A stretch of DNA of 64,000 nt, from the NCBI RefSeq assembly GCF_011064545.1, contig NZ_JAAMFG010000021.1, positions 124,001-188,000 of the forward strand, written 5' to 3'. The notes beneath the pieces were generated by a model. The model did not search any database, had not been told where the DNA came from, and saw nothing but the letters and a program-made list of their open reading frames with translations. Every line of letters begins with the position of its first letter. The first letter of the stretch is position 1. This document shows, piece by piece, positions 1-8,760 of this stretch. Origin of the DNA: Wenzhouxiangella sp. XN24. GTDB taxonomy: Bacteria > Pseudomonadota > Gammaproteobacteria > Steroidobacterales > XN24. The position numbers and the translations under genes are program-made.

Positions 1-824
1 TGGCGATTCCGCTGGGGGCCATGGTCGCCGGATTACTGCTGAAGATCGGGCTGTTTCCCTTCCATGTCTGGCTGCCGCCGGCCCACGGCAGCGCGCGCGC
101 GCCGGTGAGCGCGGTGTTGTCCGGCCTGGTCGTGAAGGGCGCGTTCTACCTGTTGCTGCGACTCTGGTTCACGTTCTCGCCGGAGGGCGAGGGGCTCCCG
201 ATCCTGCTCGGGTCGCTCGGTGCGTTCGCGGTCTTCTGGGGCTCCATCCAGGCGTTGCGACAGGAACGACTGAAACTGCTCGTGGCTTATTCGACGGTGG
301 CCCAGCTCGGTTACCTGTTCATCGCCTTCCCGCTCGCCGGGTTGGATCCCGCGCTCGCCTGGGGCGGTTCGATTTACCTGGCCCTGTCTCATGCACTGGC
401 CAAGGGCGCGATGTTCCTCGCGGCGGGCAGCATCATGATGCAGGGCGGTCATGACGAGATCGCGGAACTCGACCGCGTCGTGGATCGCATGCCGTTGTCG
501 CTCGCCGCCTTCGCGCTGGCCGGCATCAGCCTGGCGGGACTGCCGCCGAGCGGGGGTTTCGTCGGCAAGTGGATGCTGCTGCAGAGCGCGATGGCGCAGG
601 GCCTCTGGTTCTGGGCGCTGGTGATGATCGTCGGCGGGGTGCTGACGGCGAGCTACGTGTTCCGGGTGCTGGGATTCGCCTTTACGCGCTCGCCCCATGA
701 GCATGAATCCCACAACGTGCCGCGCACCATGGAATGGACCGCGCTGCTGCTGGCGTTGGGCGCGGTGCTGCTCGGTTTCGTTGCGCCCTGGGCGCTGCCG
801 CTGCTCGACGGGGTGCTGCCGTGA
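1..824 (+). CDS. Proton-antiporter-type membrane subunit (NuoM/MrpD-like), 5' end outside window
   Basis: The reading frame is already open at base 3, so the visible 273 residues are the C-terminal part of a longer protein. It is a polytopic inner-membrane protein of the proton-translocating transporter family shared by complex I (NuoL/M/N), Mrp antiporters and membrane hydrogenases. The family signature is clear: a membrane lysine just before FPFHVWLPPAHG, then PVSAVLSGLVVKG carrying the second conserved membrane lysine. Its stop overlaps the next start (GTGA), so it is the first visible member of a run of four related subunits. Whether the complex is an Mrp-type cation/proton antiporter or a respiratory module cannot be decided without the upstream genes. 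Confidence 0.85.
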   Translation, partial: AIPLGAMVAGLLLKIGLFPFHVWLPPAHGSARAPVSAVLSGLVVKGAFYLLLRLWFTFSPEGEGLPILLGSLGAFAVFWGSIQALRQERLKLLVAYSTVAQLGYLFIAFPLAGLDPALAWGGSIYLALSHALAKGAMFLAAGSIMMQGGHDEIAELDRVVDRMPLSLAAFALAGISLAGLPPSGGFVGKWMLLQSAMAQGLWFWALVMIVGGVLTASYVFRVLGFAFTRSPHEHESHNVPRTMEWTALLLALGAVLLGFVAPWALPLLDGVLP

Positions 825-2308
825 ATGCCTGGCTGCCGCTGATGGTGCTCGCCAGTTCGCTGGTCCCCGGCATGATCATCTTCATGCTGCCGGAGAAGGC
901 CGTCGCGCTGCGCACGACGCTGAACCTCGGCGGCGCGATTCTCAAGATCGTGCTCCTCGTGCTGATGATGATCGGCGTATTCCACGGTGTCGAATACGAG
1001 TTCCGCCTGCCGCTGGTGCCGGGCCTGGATTTCGTCCTGCATGCCGACGCCCTGTCGCTGATGTTCGTGAACCTGTCGGCGGTGCTGTGGCTGGCCACCA
1101 CGGTGTATGCCATCGGCTACCTCGAGGGTTCACCCAACCGCAGTCGTTTCTTCGGCTATTTCAGCCTGTGCGTGACCGCCACCGTCGGCCTGGCGATGGC
1201 GGGCAACCTGCTCACCTTCCTGGTCTTCTACGAGGCATTGACGCTGACGACGTATCCGCTCGTGGTCCACCGCGGCACCGAGGCGGCGCGCAAGGCCGGC
1301 CGCAGCTACCTGGCGCACACGCTGTTCGGCGGGGTGCTGCTGCTCGCGGGCACGGTATGGCTGTATTCGCTGACCGGCACGCTGGAGTTCGTCGACCGCG
1401 GATTCATCGCCGGGCGGGGGATCGATCCGGACGTGCTGCGCATGATCTTCGTGGTGCTGATTCTCGGCGTCGGCGTGAAAGCCGCCATCCTGCCGTTGCA
1501 CGGCTGGCTGCCGCAGGCCATGGTGGCGCCCGCCCCGGTGAGCGCGTTGCTGCACGCGGTGGCGGTGGTCAAGGCCGGCGCATTCGGCATCGTGCGCATC
1601 GTCTACGACGTGTTCGGCATCGAGTTCGCCGCGAGCCTCGGCGTGACCCTGCCGCTCGCCATCCTGGCTGCCGTGACGATCATCTATGCTTCCGTGCGCG
1701 CCCTGTTCCAGGACGACCTGAAACGGCGCCTCGCGTTTTCCACGGTCAGCCAGGTGTCATACATCACGCTGGGGGTGGCCATCGCCGGGCCCATCGCGAC
1801 CATCGGGGGGCTGGTGCATCTCGTGCACCAGGGTTTCATGAAGATCACGCTGTTTTTCTGCGCCGGCAATTTCGCCGAGACTCTCGGCGTGCACAAGGTC
1901 AGCGAAATGCGTGGCATCGGCCGGCGCATGCCCTGGACGATGGGGGCGTTCACGCTCGCGGCGTTCGGCATGATCGGCGCGCCGCCGATGGTCGGCTTCA
2001 TCAGCAAGTGGTACCTGGGTCTCGGCGCGCTCGAGGTCGGGCAGGACTGGGCCGTGCTGGTGCTCGCCGGCAGCAGCCTGTTGAACGCCGCCTATTTCCT
2101 GCCGATCCTGCGCACGGCCTGGTTCGATCCGCCGCCGGAGTCCTGGCCGGAGGAGCGCTCCTTCGGGCGCAAGGAAACCGCGTGGGCACTGCTGATCCCG
2201 CCGGTGATGACCGCCGCCGCGACACTCGTCTGGGGCCTCTTCGCCTCGATGCCCGGCACGCCGCTCGACTGGGTGCAGTTCATCGCCGCCCGGAAGTACG
2301 CGCCATGA
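821..2308 (+). CDS. Proton-antiporter-type membrane subunit (NuoM/MrpD-like)
   Basis: This 495-residue protein starts at a GTG that overlaps the previous stop by four bases. The same frame stays open upstream, but that part only shadows the previous gene. It keeps the residues used for proton transfer in NuoM: a glutamate in FYEAL (about residue 138), a lysine before AAILPLHGWLP (about 220) and a lysine in AVAVVKAG (about 251). Their spacing is close to E144, K234 and K265 of E. coli NuoM. About 14 hydrophobic helices are apparent. It is the best-conserved pumping unit of the cluster and probably acts in the inner membrane as one antiporter-like channel of a multisubunit complex. Confidence 0.88.
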   Translation: MNAWLPLMVLASSLVPGMIIFMLPEKAVALRTTLNLGGAILKIVLLVLMMIGVFHGVEYEFRLPLVPGLDFVLHADALSLMFVNLSAVLWLATTVYAIGYLEGSPNRSRFFGYFSLCVTATVGLAMAGNLLTFLVFYEALTLTTYPLVVHRGTEAARKAGRSYLAHTLFGGVLLLAGTVWLYSLTGTLEFVDRGFIAGRGIDPDVLRMIFVVLILGVGVKAAILPLHGWLPQAMVAPAPVSALLHAVAVVKAGAFGIVRIVYDVFGIEFAASLGVTLPLAILAAVTIIYASVRALFQDDLKRRLAFSTVSQVSYITLGVAIAGPIATIGGLVHLVHQGFMKITLFFCAGNFAETLGVHKVSEMRGIGRRMPWTMGAFTLAAFGMIGAPPMVGFISKWYLGLGALEVGQDWAVLVLAGSSLLNAAYFLPILRTAWFDPPPESWPEERSFGRKETAWALLIPPVMTAAATLVWGLFASMPGTPLDWVQFIAARKYAP

Positions 2309-3867
2309 GCCTGTTGCTGGCCTTGCCGCTGTTACCGCTGGCGGCCGCGTTGTGGTTCGCCGCCAGGCCCGTCCGGGCACCGTCGACCGCTGGCTGGGTC
2401 GTGGCGCTCGTGGCGGCCTTCCCGGTCACGGTGGCGGCGCTGATGGCGCCCGACAGGATTGCCCTCCCGGAGCTCCTCGTCATGCGCGACGCCGCGCTGG
2501 TGCTCGATCCGCTCGCCCGCGCGGCCTTGCTGTTGTTCGGCGGCCTGTGGCTGGCGATCGGCCTGTTGCTGACCCGGCCGGGGGTGAGCGATCCGCCGGT
2601 GGTCGCGCTGCTGGTGGCCTTGTCGGGGACCCTGGCGCTGTCTCTCGCGGAAGGCGGGCCCATGGTGTATGCGGGGATGCTCGCTGCCGGCTACGGCCTC
2701 TATGCGGTCATGGCGGGTGAGTCGGGTGGCGGCTGGCGCAGTGCGGGGCGCACATGGGTCGTGTTGCTGGTCGCAAGCGACCTGCTGGTCTTCGAGATGC
2801 TGCTCAGTTCGACCGCCCACCCGACAGCCGGCCCCTACCTTCCCGCCCTGGTGATGGCGCTCTTCGCGCTGGTGTTGCGTGGCGGAATTCCGCCGGCCCA
2901 CGGCTGGCTCGCCCCCGCGCTCGGTGCGGTCAGCCTGCCGACCGCCGTGCTGCTGGCCGCGGTTCCACTGGGTGCGGCCGTGTTCGGAGGGCTGAAGATC
3001 CTGCCGCCGGCGCCGCCGACCGTCGTCCTGTGGTGCAGCGTGCTGGGCCTCGTGGGCGCGGCATGGGCGACCGTCGCCGGGCTTGCCCAGGTCGAAGCGC
3101 GGACGACCCTGGCGTATGCGACGGCGGCCACCGGTGCGCTGCTGCTGGCGGGGCTTCCCCTGGGCGGAACGGCTGCAGGCGGACTGGCGTGGCCGGCGCT
3201 CGCCCTGCTGGCATCCTGTGCGGTGATTCCGCTGCTCGCCCTGCAGCCGGCGGGCTGGCCACGTGACTTCACCGTTGCAGTCGTCCTGCTGGTGCATGGG
3301 CTCGCCGGGGGACACGCGGCGGCCGGGGTCGCCGCCACGTTGCCGCCCGCGGTCGCCCTGTTGCTGCCCTTTGCCACGGTGGCCGCGACCCTGCTGCTCA
3401 CCGTGGCTGCACGGCGGACCGCCGTCGCGAAGCGGGCAGCCGAATCGCTCGAAGCCGCCCGGGTGGCGCTGATCCCGCTCGTCCTGGGCGTGGCCGGCCT
3501 GTTGCTCGCCTGGCTCGCCGAGCCGCCCGGCTTCGCCTCCGCCTGGGCCGCCCCGGTGGGCATCACGCTCGGCCTCGTGGCTTTCCGACTCATGCCGGTG
3601 CGGACCCGTCCCGCAGTACCGCCCGGCGACCTGCTCGGTCCTGTCGAGCGGCTCGTGTCTTACCTGCTGCGCCGGACGCGCATCCTGTGCCGACGAAATC
3701 TTGCGCGTCGTCGCGACCGGACGGCGGCCTGGTTACGCAGCTGCTGGGATGGCCGGGCGTGGTCCCGCCGCGTCCAGCGACTGGATCTCGTGCTGCGCGC
3801 CTGGCCGGCGACGAGCCTCATGATGCTGCTCGTGGCGATGAGTGCCGCTTTCCTGTTGGCGAAATGA
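2305..3867 (+). CDS. Divergent proton-antiporter-like membrane subunit lacking key charged residues
   Basis: This 520-residue polytopic membrane protein starts at an ATG that overlaps the previous stop (ATGA). It is recognisable as a relative of its neighbours by the segment GGIPPAHGWLAPALG, which corresponds to the WLP-AH signature of the family. By hand alignment the first membrane lysine is an arginine (about R192), the second is replaced by Leu/Gly in AAVPLGA, and the helix-5 glutamate appears as glycine. The C-terminus has a long Arg-rich stretch (about residues 450-495) and a final hydrophobic helix. It may be a structural or non-pumping paralogue. The large in-frame extension upstream to base 697 is only a shadow of the preceding gene. 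Confidence 0.78.
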   Translation: MSLLLALPLLPLAAALWFAARPVRAPSTAGWVVALVAAFPVTVAALMAPDRIALPELLVMRDAALVLDPLARAALLLFGGLWLAIGLLLTRPGVSDPPVVALLVALSGTLALSLAEGGPMVYAGMLAAGYGLYAVMAGESGGGWRSAGRTWVVLLVASDLLVFEMLLSSTAHPTAGPYLPALVMALFALVLRGGIPPAHGWLAPALGAVSLPTAVLLAAVPLGAAVFGGLKILPPAPPTVVLWCSVLGLVGAAWATVAGLAQVEARTTLAYATAATGALLLAGLPLGGTAAGGLAWPALALLASCAVIPLLALQPAGWPRDFTVAVVLLVHGLAGGHAAAGVAATLPPAVALLLPFATVAATLLLTVAARRTAVAKRAAESLEAARVALIPLVLGVAGLLLAWLAEPPGFASAWAAPVGITLGLVAFRLMPVRTRPAVPPGDLLGPVERLVSYLLRRTRILCRRNLARRRDRTAAWLRSCWDGRAWSRRVQRLDLVLRAWPATSLMMLLVAMSAAFLLAK

Positions 3868-5597
3868 ATTCGCCGGCCCTGCTTGCGGCGGTGTTCTGGC
3901 CCCTGGTGCCGGCCTTCGGCCTCATGGCGCGAAGAAGTCGCGGCACGGCCCGTTGGCTGGCGCCCTGGGCGGCGCTGCCGGCCTTGCTCATGGTCCCGCT
4001 GGGGATTGGAGATTTCGAGCTGGGCTGGCTGCTCCTGGGAGGGCGCCTGGGCCTCGATGCCATCGCCGCGGTCATGCTCCCGGCGACGGCCGGCCTGTGG
4101 CTTGCGGCAGGACTGTTCGCGCAGTCGTACCTCGAACCCGGCGCGCGGCGGGACGCGTTCTTCGGCTGGTATCTCGCGACGCTCGTCGGCAACCTGTTGT
4201 TGCTGGTCGCGCTGGACGTCGTCGTCTTCTATTTCGGCTTCGCACTGATGAGTTTCGCGGCCTACGGCCTGGTGGTGCATGACGGCGGGCCGCGCGCGCG
4301 TCATGCCGGCCGCTATTACATTGCGCTGGTCGTGGTGGGCGAAGTCTGCGTGATCACGGCGTTGATGATGCTCGCGAGTCCGGCGGACGGCATCGATTTC
4401 CCCGCGGTGCGCGCAGTCTTCGACGAGGGCGGCGCGCCCGTCACCCTGGTGACCGGCCTGCTGATCGTCGGGTTCGGCATCAAGACCGGGCTCGTGGGCT
4501 TGCATTTCTGGCTGCCGCTGGCGCATCCGGTCGCCCCGGCGCCCGCGAGTGCCGTGTTGTCCGGGGCGATGATCAAGGCCGGCCTGATCGCATGGATGCG
4601 ATTATTGCCGCTGGGGGAGGTCGCCTGGCCGGCCTGGGGCAATGGCCTGGCGATCGCCGGGCTCGTCACGGCCGTGTATGGCGTGCTGGCGGGCTTGCCG
4701 CAGCGTGAAGCCAAGACGGTCCTGGCCTACTCGAGCATCAGCCAGATGGGCCTGATGACCCTGGCTGTCGGGCTGGGGCTGGCGTTTCCCGAGTACTGGG
4801 AGTTGTTGTTCACCGCGTTGCTCGTGTTCATGGTGCATCACGGGCTGGTGAAGGGGGCGCTGTTCCTCGGGGCAGGCGTCGTGCAGCATCCGCTCCGGCC
4901 GGCGATGGCACGGCTGGCTGGGGCATTGCTGACGCTCGGTGCGGCGGCCATCGCGGCCGCGCCGCTCACCGGGGGTCTGCTGGCGAAACTCGCCCTCAAG
5001 TCGGCCGGCAAGTCGCTGCCTCCGCCATGGCCGGAAGGCTTGCCGCTCCTGCTCAGCCTGAGTTCCGTGCTGACCGCGCTGTTGATGGCCCGTTTCCTGT
5101 GGCTGGCCTGGCCGCGGCCCACGGTGAGCGCATCCCCGTCGTCCACGCCGCTGTTCGCGCCCTGGCTGGTGTTGCTCTGCGCGGGCCTCGCGGCCCCCTG
5201 GTGGGCGACCTCGGCCGACGGGCGCGAAGCGGCCGTCACGCTGGCGGCCAGCTGGGCCGCCACCTGGCCGCTCGTGCTGGCCGGCGCCACGGCCGTGGTC
5301 GCGCTCGGACTGCATCGTGCCGGGCGCTGGCCGGCCATCCCGGCGGTGCCGGCGGGCGACATCGGCATTCCCCTCGAGCGCGCGTTCTTCGCCTGCGGCC
5401 GGGGAGCGGCGCGGTTGTCCACGGAGACCCTGCCGCGGGTCATCGAGGCGCTGCGCCGGGCGGCGGCGGCGATCACGCGCGACAGCCTGTCCGGCGCCGC
5501 GCAGGTCGGCCGCGCCGACGCCCGCCTCACGGCCTGGTCGTCCACCGGTTTCCTGGTCGTGCTGCTGGCCATCATTTTCGCGAGCCTGCTCGCCTGA
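3864..5597 (+). CDS. Proton-antiporter-type membrane subunit (NuoL/HyfB/MrpA-like)
   Basis: This 577-residue membrane protein starts at an ATG overlapping the previous stop (ATGA). Both membrane lysines of the family are present, one in GFGIKTGLVGLHFWLPLAHP and one in VLSGAMIKAG, and the AYSSISQMG segment typical of these subunits follows. The helix-5 glutamate seen in the second gene appears absent (FGFALMSFAAY). After the transporter core the protein has an amphipathic linker and one last hydrophobic segment (FLVVLLAIIFASLLA), a tail shared in style with the preceding gene. It is the last gene of the antiporter cluster; the next gene lies 80 bases on, with its own ribosome binding site. Confidence 0.85.
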   Translation: MNSPALLAAVFWPLVPAFGLMARRSRGTARWLAPWAALPALLMVPLGIGDFELGWLLLGGRLGLDAIAAVMLPATAGLWLAAGLFAQSYLEPGARRDAFFGWYLATLVGNLLLLVALDVVVFYFGFALMSFAAYGLVVHDGGPRARHAGRYYIALVVVGEVCVITALMMLASPADGIDFPAVRAVFDEGGAPVTLVTGLLIVGFGIKTGLVGLHFWLPLAHPVAPAPASAVLSGAMIKAGLIAWMRLLPLGEVAWPAWGNGLAIAGLVTAVYGVLAGLPQREAKTVLAYSSISQMGLMTLAVGLGLAFPEYWELLFTALLVFMVHHGLVKGALFLGAGVVQHPLRPAMARLAGALLTLGAAAIAAAPLTGGLLAKLALKSAGKSLPPPWPEGLPLLLSLSSVLTALLMARFLWLAWPRPTVSASPSSTPLFAPWLVLLCAGLAAPWWATSADGREAAVTLAASWAATWPLVLAGATAVVALGLHRAGRWPAIPAVPAGDIGIPLERAFFACGRGAARLSTETLPRVIEALRRAAAAITRDSLSGAAQVGRADARLTAWSSTGFLVVLLAIIFASLLA

Positions 5598-5677
5598 AGA
5601 CGACACCGGCAGGCAGCCGGGCGATTCGACTGCTAGATTTTGGCTGACCGTTCCTGATTTTCACGGAGTAGAACAAT

Positions 5678-6112
5678 ATGAAGAAACAACATGGATTCAC
5701 GATTCTCGCCGCGATGGCCGTCGGCGCCGTCGGTCTCAGCCTCGGCCTGTCGCAGCCGCTGGGCGCCGACGACGAGACCGCGGACAATCCCGGCACCGAG
5801 CAGATCGGCGCCTATCCGCACGGCTGCGTGGACTGCCATACGAGCGACGAGGCCGGGGACCTGGACGAACTGCTGACGGAAATCGGCCATCCGCCGGTAG
5901 ACGACATCGAGATCATTCCCGACGGTTGCATCGAATGCCACAGCGACGAAGGCGGCTTCTGGCCGATGGACGAGCTCACGCATCTCGCTCATTTCTCGCA
6001 TCCGCCGGAGAACGCATTCCTGACGGACTATGACGCGGATTGCCTCCATTGCCATGCGATGGACATGGAAACCGGCGCGGTCACCGTCAAGTCGGGGCCG
6101 GCGGAGCGATAG
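5678..6112 (+). CDS. Secreted triheme c-type cytochrome
   Basis: This 144-residue protein has a Sec signal peptide (MKKQHG, hydrophobic core, cleavage probably near GADD). It carries three heme c attachment motifs: CVDCH (residues 50-54), CIECH (84-88) and CLHCH (122-126). Additional histidines (H48, H71, H102, H105, H108) could provide the second axial ligands. The mature protein is very acidic. A GGAG ribosome binding site lies about nine bases before the ATG. I do not recognise a named family; a small periplasmic electron carrier is the reasonable inference. Its last 26 bases overlap the 3' end of the opposite-strand copper ATPase gene. Confidence 0.8.
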   Translation: MKKQHGFTILAAMAVGAVGLSLGLSQPLGADDETADNPGTEQIGAYPHGCVDCHTSDEAGDLDELLTEIGHPPVDDIEIIPDGCIECHSDEGGFWPMDELTHLAHFSHPPENAFLTDYDADCLHCHAMDMETGAVTVKSGPAER

Positions 6113-8399
6113 CGAGCGGTGGCCGGAAGCGCTTGAGCCGAAGTGCGTTGGAGACGACGCAGAGGCTCGACAGTGCCATGGCCAGGGCCGCGAGCATCGG
6201 CGACAGCAGCAGGCCGAAGGCCGGGAAGAGCACGCCCGCGGCGACCGGCACGAGGCTCGCGTTGTAGGCGAATGCCCAGAACAGGTTTTGCCTGATATTG
6301 CGCAGGGTGGCGTGCGAGAGCGCCACGGCATTGGGCAGGTTGCGCAGGTCGTCCGACATCAGGACGAGTTCGGCGCTGTCGATCGCGATGTCCGTGCCGG
6401 TGCCGATGGCAATGCCGACCTCGGCCTGGGCAAGGGCGGGCGCGTCGTTGATCCCGTCGCCGACGAAGGCGACGCGACGTCCCTCGGCCTGCATCCGGGC
6501 CACGCAGGCCACCTTGCCGTCCGGCAGCAGTTCGGCCTGGATCTCGTCGATCCCGGCCTCGCGGCCGATCGCCGCCGCGGTGCGTCGGTCGTCACCGGTC
6601 AGCATGACCACGCGCAGGCCGAGCTTCTGCAGCGCTACGATCGCGACACGGGCGGACTCTTTCAACGGATCGGCGACCACCAACAAGGCGGCGGGACGGC
6701 CGTCGATCGCGGCGTAGACCGGGGTCCCGCCGTCCTGTGCGAACCGTGCGGCCTCGGCCGCGAAACCGGACACGTCGATCCCGAGCTGCGCCATGTAGCG
6801 TGCGGCGCCGACCTGCACGTGGTGGCCGGCCACGTCCGCCGCGGCTCCGAGCCCGGCGGAGACCGCGAAGCCGCTCGCTTCCGCCGGCGTGATGCCGCGG
6901 GCCTTTGCTGCGGCGACGATCGCAGCCGCGATCGGGTGCTCCGAGCGTTGCTCCAGCGAGGCGACCAGGTGCAGGAGCCCGTCCTCCGTGAAACCGGAAG
7001 CGGGCAGCACGGCGCTCAGGACGGGAACGCCGCGGGTCAGTGTGCCGGTCTTGTCGAGGGCGATCGTGTCCACGTCGCGCAGCGACTGCAGCGCGTCGCC
7101 CTTGCGAAACAACAGGCCGATTTCGGCGGCCTTGCCCGTGCCCACCATGATCGAGGTGGGCGTGGCGAGACCCATGGCGCAGGGGCAGGCGATGATCAGC
7201 ACCGCCACGGCGTTGACGAGGGCGAGGCCCAGAGCAGGTGCGGGCCCGAAAGCCAGCCAGGCGACGAAAGTGAGCAAGGCGATGCCGATGATCACCGGGA
7301 CGAACACCAGCGTCACACGGTCCACGAGCGCCTGGATCGGCAGTTTCGCGCCCTGGGCCTGTTCCACCATCCGCACGATGCGCGCCAGCACGGTGTCGGC
7401 GCCCACGCGCGTGGCACGAAAGGAGAATGCACCCCTGCCGTTGATCGTGCCGCCGATGACTTCGTCGCCGGGTTGTTTTTCGACCGGCAGCGGTTCTCCG
7501 CTGATCATCGATTCATCCACCCACGAGGCGCCTTCGACGAGTTCGCCGTCCACCGGTACCTGCTCGCCGGGGCGCACCAGCACGAGGTCGCCCGGCCGGA
7601 CACGCTCCACAGGCGCCTCGAGCGTGCGGCCGTTGCGCGAGATCCGGGCGATGCGGGGTTGCAGGGACAACAGCTTCCGGATGGCGTCGCCCGCTCGCCC
7701 GCGGGCTCGCGCCTCGAGATAGCGGCCCGCCAGGACCAGCGTGATGATCACCGCGGAAGCCTCGAAGTAGATGTTGGCCGTACCCGGGGGCAACAGGCCG
7801 GCGAAGAACAGCGCCACCACGGAATAGGCCCAGGCCGCCGTGCTGCCGAGCATGACCAGCGAATTCATGTCCGGCGCGAGCCGTCGCAGGGCGGGCCAGC
7901 CCGTGCGATAGAAACGCAGCCCCGGGCCGAACTGGACGCCTGTCGCGAGGAAGAAAAACAAAAGGTGCAGATTGCGCGTGCCGACGGTCTCGGCGAGCCA
8001 GGCGGACATGCCCGGGAGGAGATGAGCGCCCATCTCCAGCACGAAGATCGGCAGGGTCAACACGGCGGCCCATACGAAGGCCTGGCGAAGTTCGCGCAAC
8101 TCGGCCGCGCGTGCCGCACTTTCACGATCCGTCTGCTCGGGAGAGTCGATGAGCGGCTCCGCCTCGAAGCCGGCCTCGCGTACGGTCGCGGCGAGCTCGT
8201 CCGCGTCCAGGCGGATGTCGGCCAGCGTGACGAAAGCCCGCCCGGAGGCCAGGTTCACGTTCGCTTCGCTCACCCCCGGCAGGGCGCGGAGCGCTTTTTC
8301 GACCCGCCCCACGCAGGAGGCGCAGTGCATCCCGCCGACGCTCAGGATGAGGTCGGCGTCCGGGGTTTCAGCCGTTGATCCGGTCACGGCGGCGTGCAT
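6087..8399 (-). CDS. copA: Copper-translocating P1B-type ATPase
   Basis: This 770-residue ATPase exports Cu(+) from the cytoplasm using ATP. It has one N-terminal heavy-metal-associated domain with HCASC (about 25-29), eight predicted membrane helices, and the ion-binding CPC motif in helix 6 (about 405-407). The phosphorylation site DKTGTLT is at about 449-455, SEHP lies in the nucleotide domain, and [10 protein letters not shown] is the hinge. YN in helix 7 and MALSS in helix 8 match the Cu(+) subgroup. I chose the ATG at 8399; an in-frame TTG at 8417 adds only six residues. No copper regulator is adjacent, and the 3' end overlaps the triheme cytochrome gene tail to tail. Confidence 0.93.
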   Translation of the reverse strand: MHAAVTGSTAETPDADLILSVGGMHCASCVGRVEKALRALPGVSEANVNLASGRAFVTLADIRLDADELAATVREAGFEAEPLIDSPEQTDRESAARAAELRELRQAFVWAAVLTLPIFVLEMGAHLLPGMSAWLAETVGTRNLHLLFFFLATGVQFGPGLRFYRTGWPALRRLAPDMNSLVMLGSTAAWAYSVVALFFAGLLPPGTANIYFEASAVIITLVLAGRYLEARARGRAGDAIRKLLSLQPRIARISRNGRTLEAPVERVRPGDLVLVRPGEQVPVDGELVEGASWVDESMISGEPLPVEKQPGDEVIGGTINGRGAFSFRATRVGADTVLARIVRMVEQAQGAKLPIQALVDRVTLVFVPVIIGIALLTFVAWLAFGPAPALGLALVNAVAVLIIACPCAMGLATPTSIMVGTGKAAEIGLLFRKGDALQSLRDVDTIALDKTGTLTRGVPVLSAVLPASGFTEDGLLHLVASLEQRSEHPIAAAIVAAAKARGITPAEASGFAVSAGLGAAADVAGHHVQVGAARYMAQLGIDVSGFAAEAARFAQDGGTPVYAAIDGRPAALLVVADPLKESARVAIVALQKLGLRVVMLTGDDRRTAAAIGREAGIDEIQAELLPDGKVACVARMQAEGRRVAFVGDGINDAPALAQAEVGIAIGTGTDIAIDSAELVLMSDDLRNLPNAVALSHATLRNIRQNLFWAFAYNASLVPVAAGVLFPAFGLLLSPMLAALAMALSSLCVVSNALRLKRFRPPLAIAPPAPT

Positions 8400-8447
8400 G
8401 GACGATATTGTCCACAAAAGGTCGCCCTGCCGAAACGACGGCGAGTG

Positions 8448-8654
8448 TCACGCCGCCTGGAGTGCGGCGGGCCGAGCGCGCGGCGCACGCACGGCATCCC
8501 ATGCCTTCTCGTGGAAGAAGTAGGCGACGGTGTTGAGGACCGGTTCGATCAGGGCGATGGTGCCGCCGATCGCGATGCTGCCCGTCAGCGCAAACGCGAC
8601 GGTGAATGCGACGAAGAAATGCACGACTGCGAAACTGAGTGTCTTGGTCATCAC
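8448..8654 (-). CDS. DUF2061 family small membrane protein
   Basis: This 68-residue protein has two hydrophobic segments and the DUF2061 features: HFFVAFTVAFALTGS at the start and NTVAYFFHEKAWD towards the end. The function of the family is not known. It starts 106 bases downstream of the ferric-reductase-like gene on the same strand, and an AT-rich, partly palindromic stretch lies between them, so it may have its own promoter. The tail after AWD is short and Ala/Arg-rich. A second ATG three bases downstream is an equally possible start. Confidence 0.75.
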   Translation of the reverse strand: MMTKTLSFAVVHFFVAFTVAFALTGSIAIGGTIALIEPVLNTVAYFFHEKAWDAVRAPRARPAALQAA

Positions 8655-8737
8655 CTGGCCCTCCGGTTCATTGACCCTGGTTCACAGCTTAGGGCCCGGA
8701 GGGGAGATTGGTAAAATGAATTAAATCTTTTGAACCA

Positions 8738-8752
8738 ATAGGAAAATCCTAT
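8738..8752. promoter_or_regulatory. Palindrome in AT-rich spacer upstream of the DUF2061 gene
   Basis: ATAGGA and TCCTAT form a perfect 6-base inverted repeat around AAA. It lies in the only strongly AT-rich stretch of the neighbourhood (about 8700-8760), just behind the stop codon of the ferric-reductase-like gene. No T-run follows on the minus strand, so an intrinsic terminator is unlikely. An operator or promoter element for the small membrane gene is possible. Confidence 0.3.
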
Positions 8753-8760
8753 CAATTCGC

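Noticed and set aside
697-2304. Long open frame upstream of and continuous with the third antiporter-like gene
   Set aside because: The translated sequence is Arg/Pro-rich and lies in another frame of a well-conserved membrane protein; only the part from 2305 has hydrophobic helices.
6030-8378. 782-codon open frame antisense to copA
   Set aside because: High-GC antisense shadow; His/Arg/Gln-rich product without domain features, while copA has every ATPase motif.
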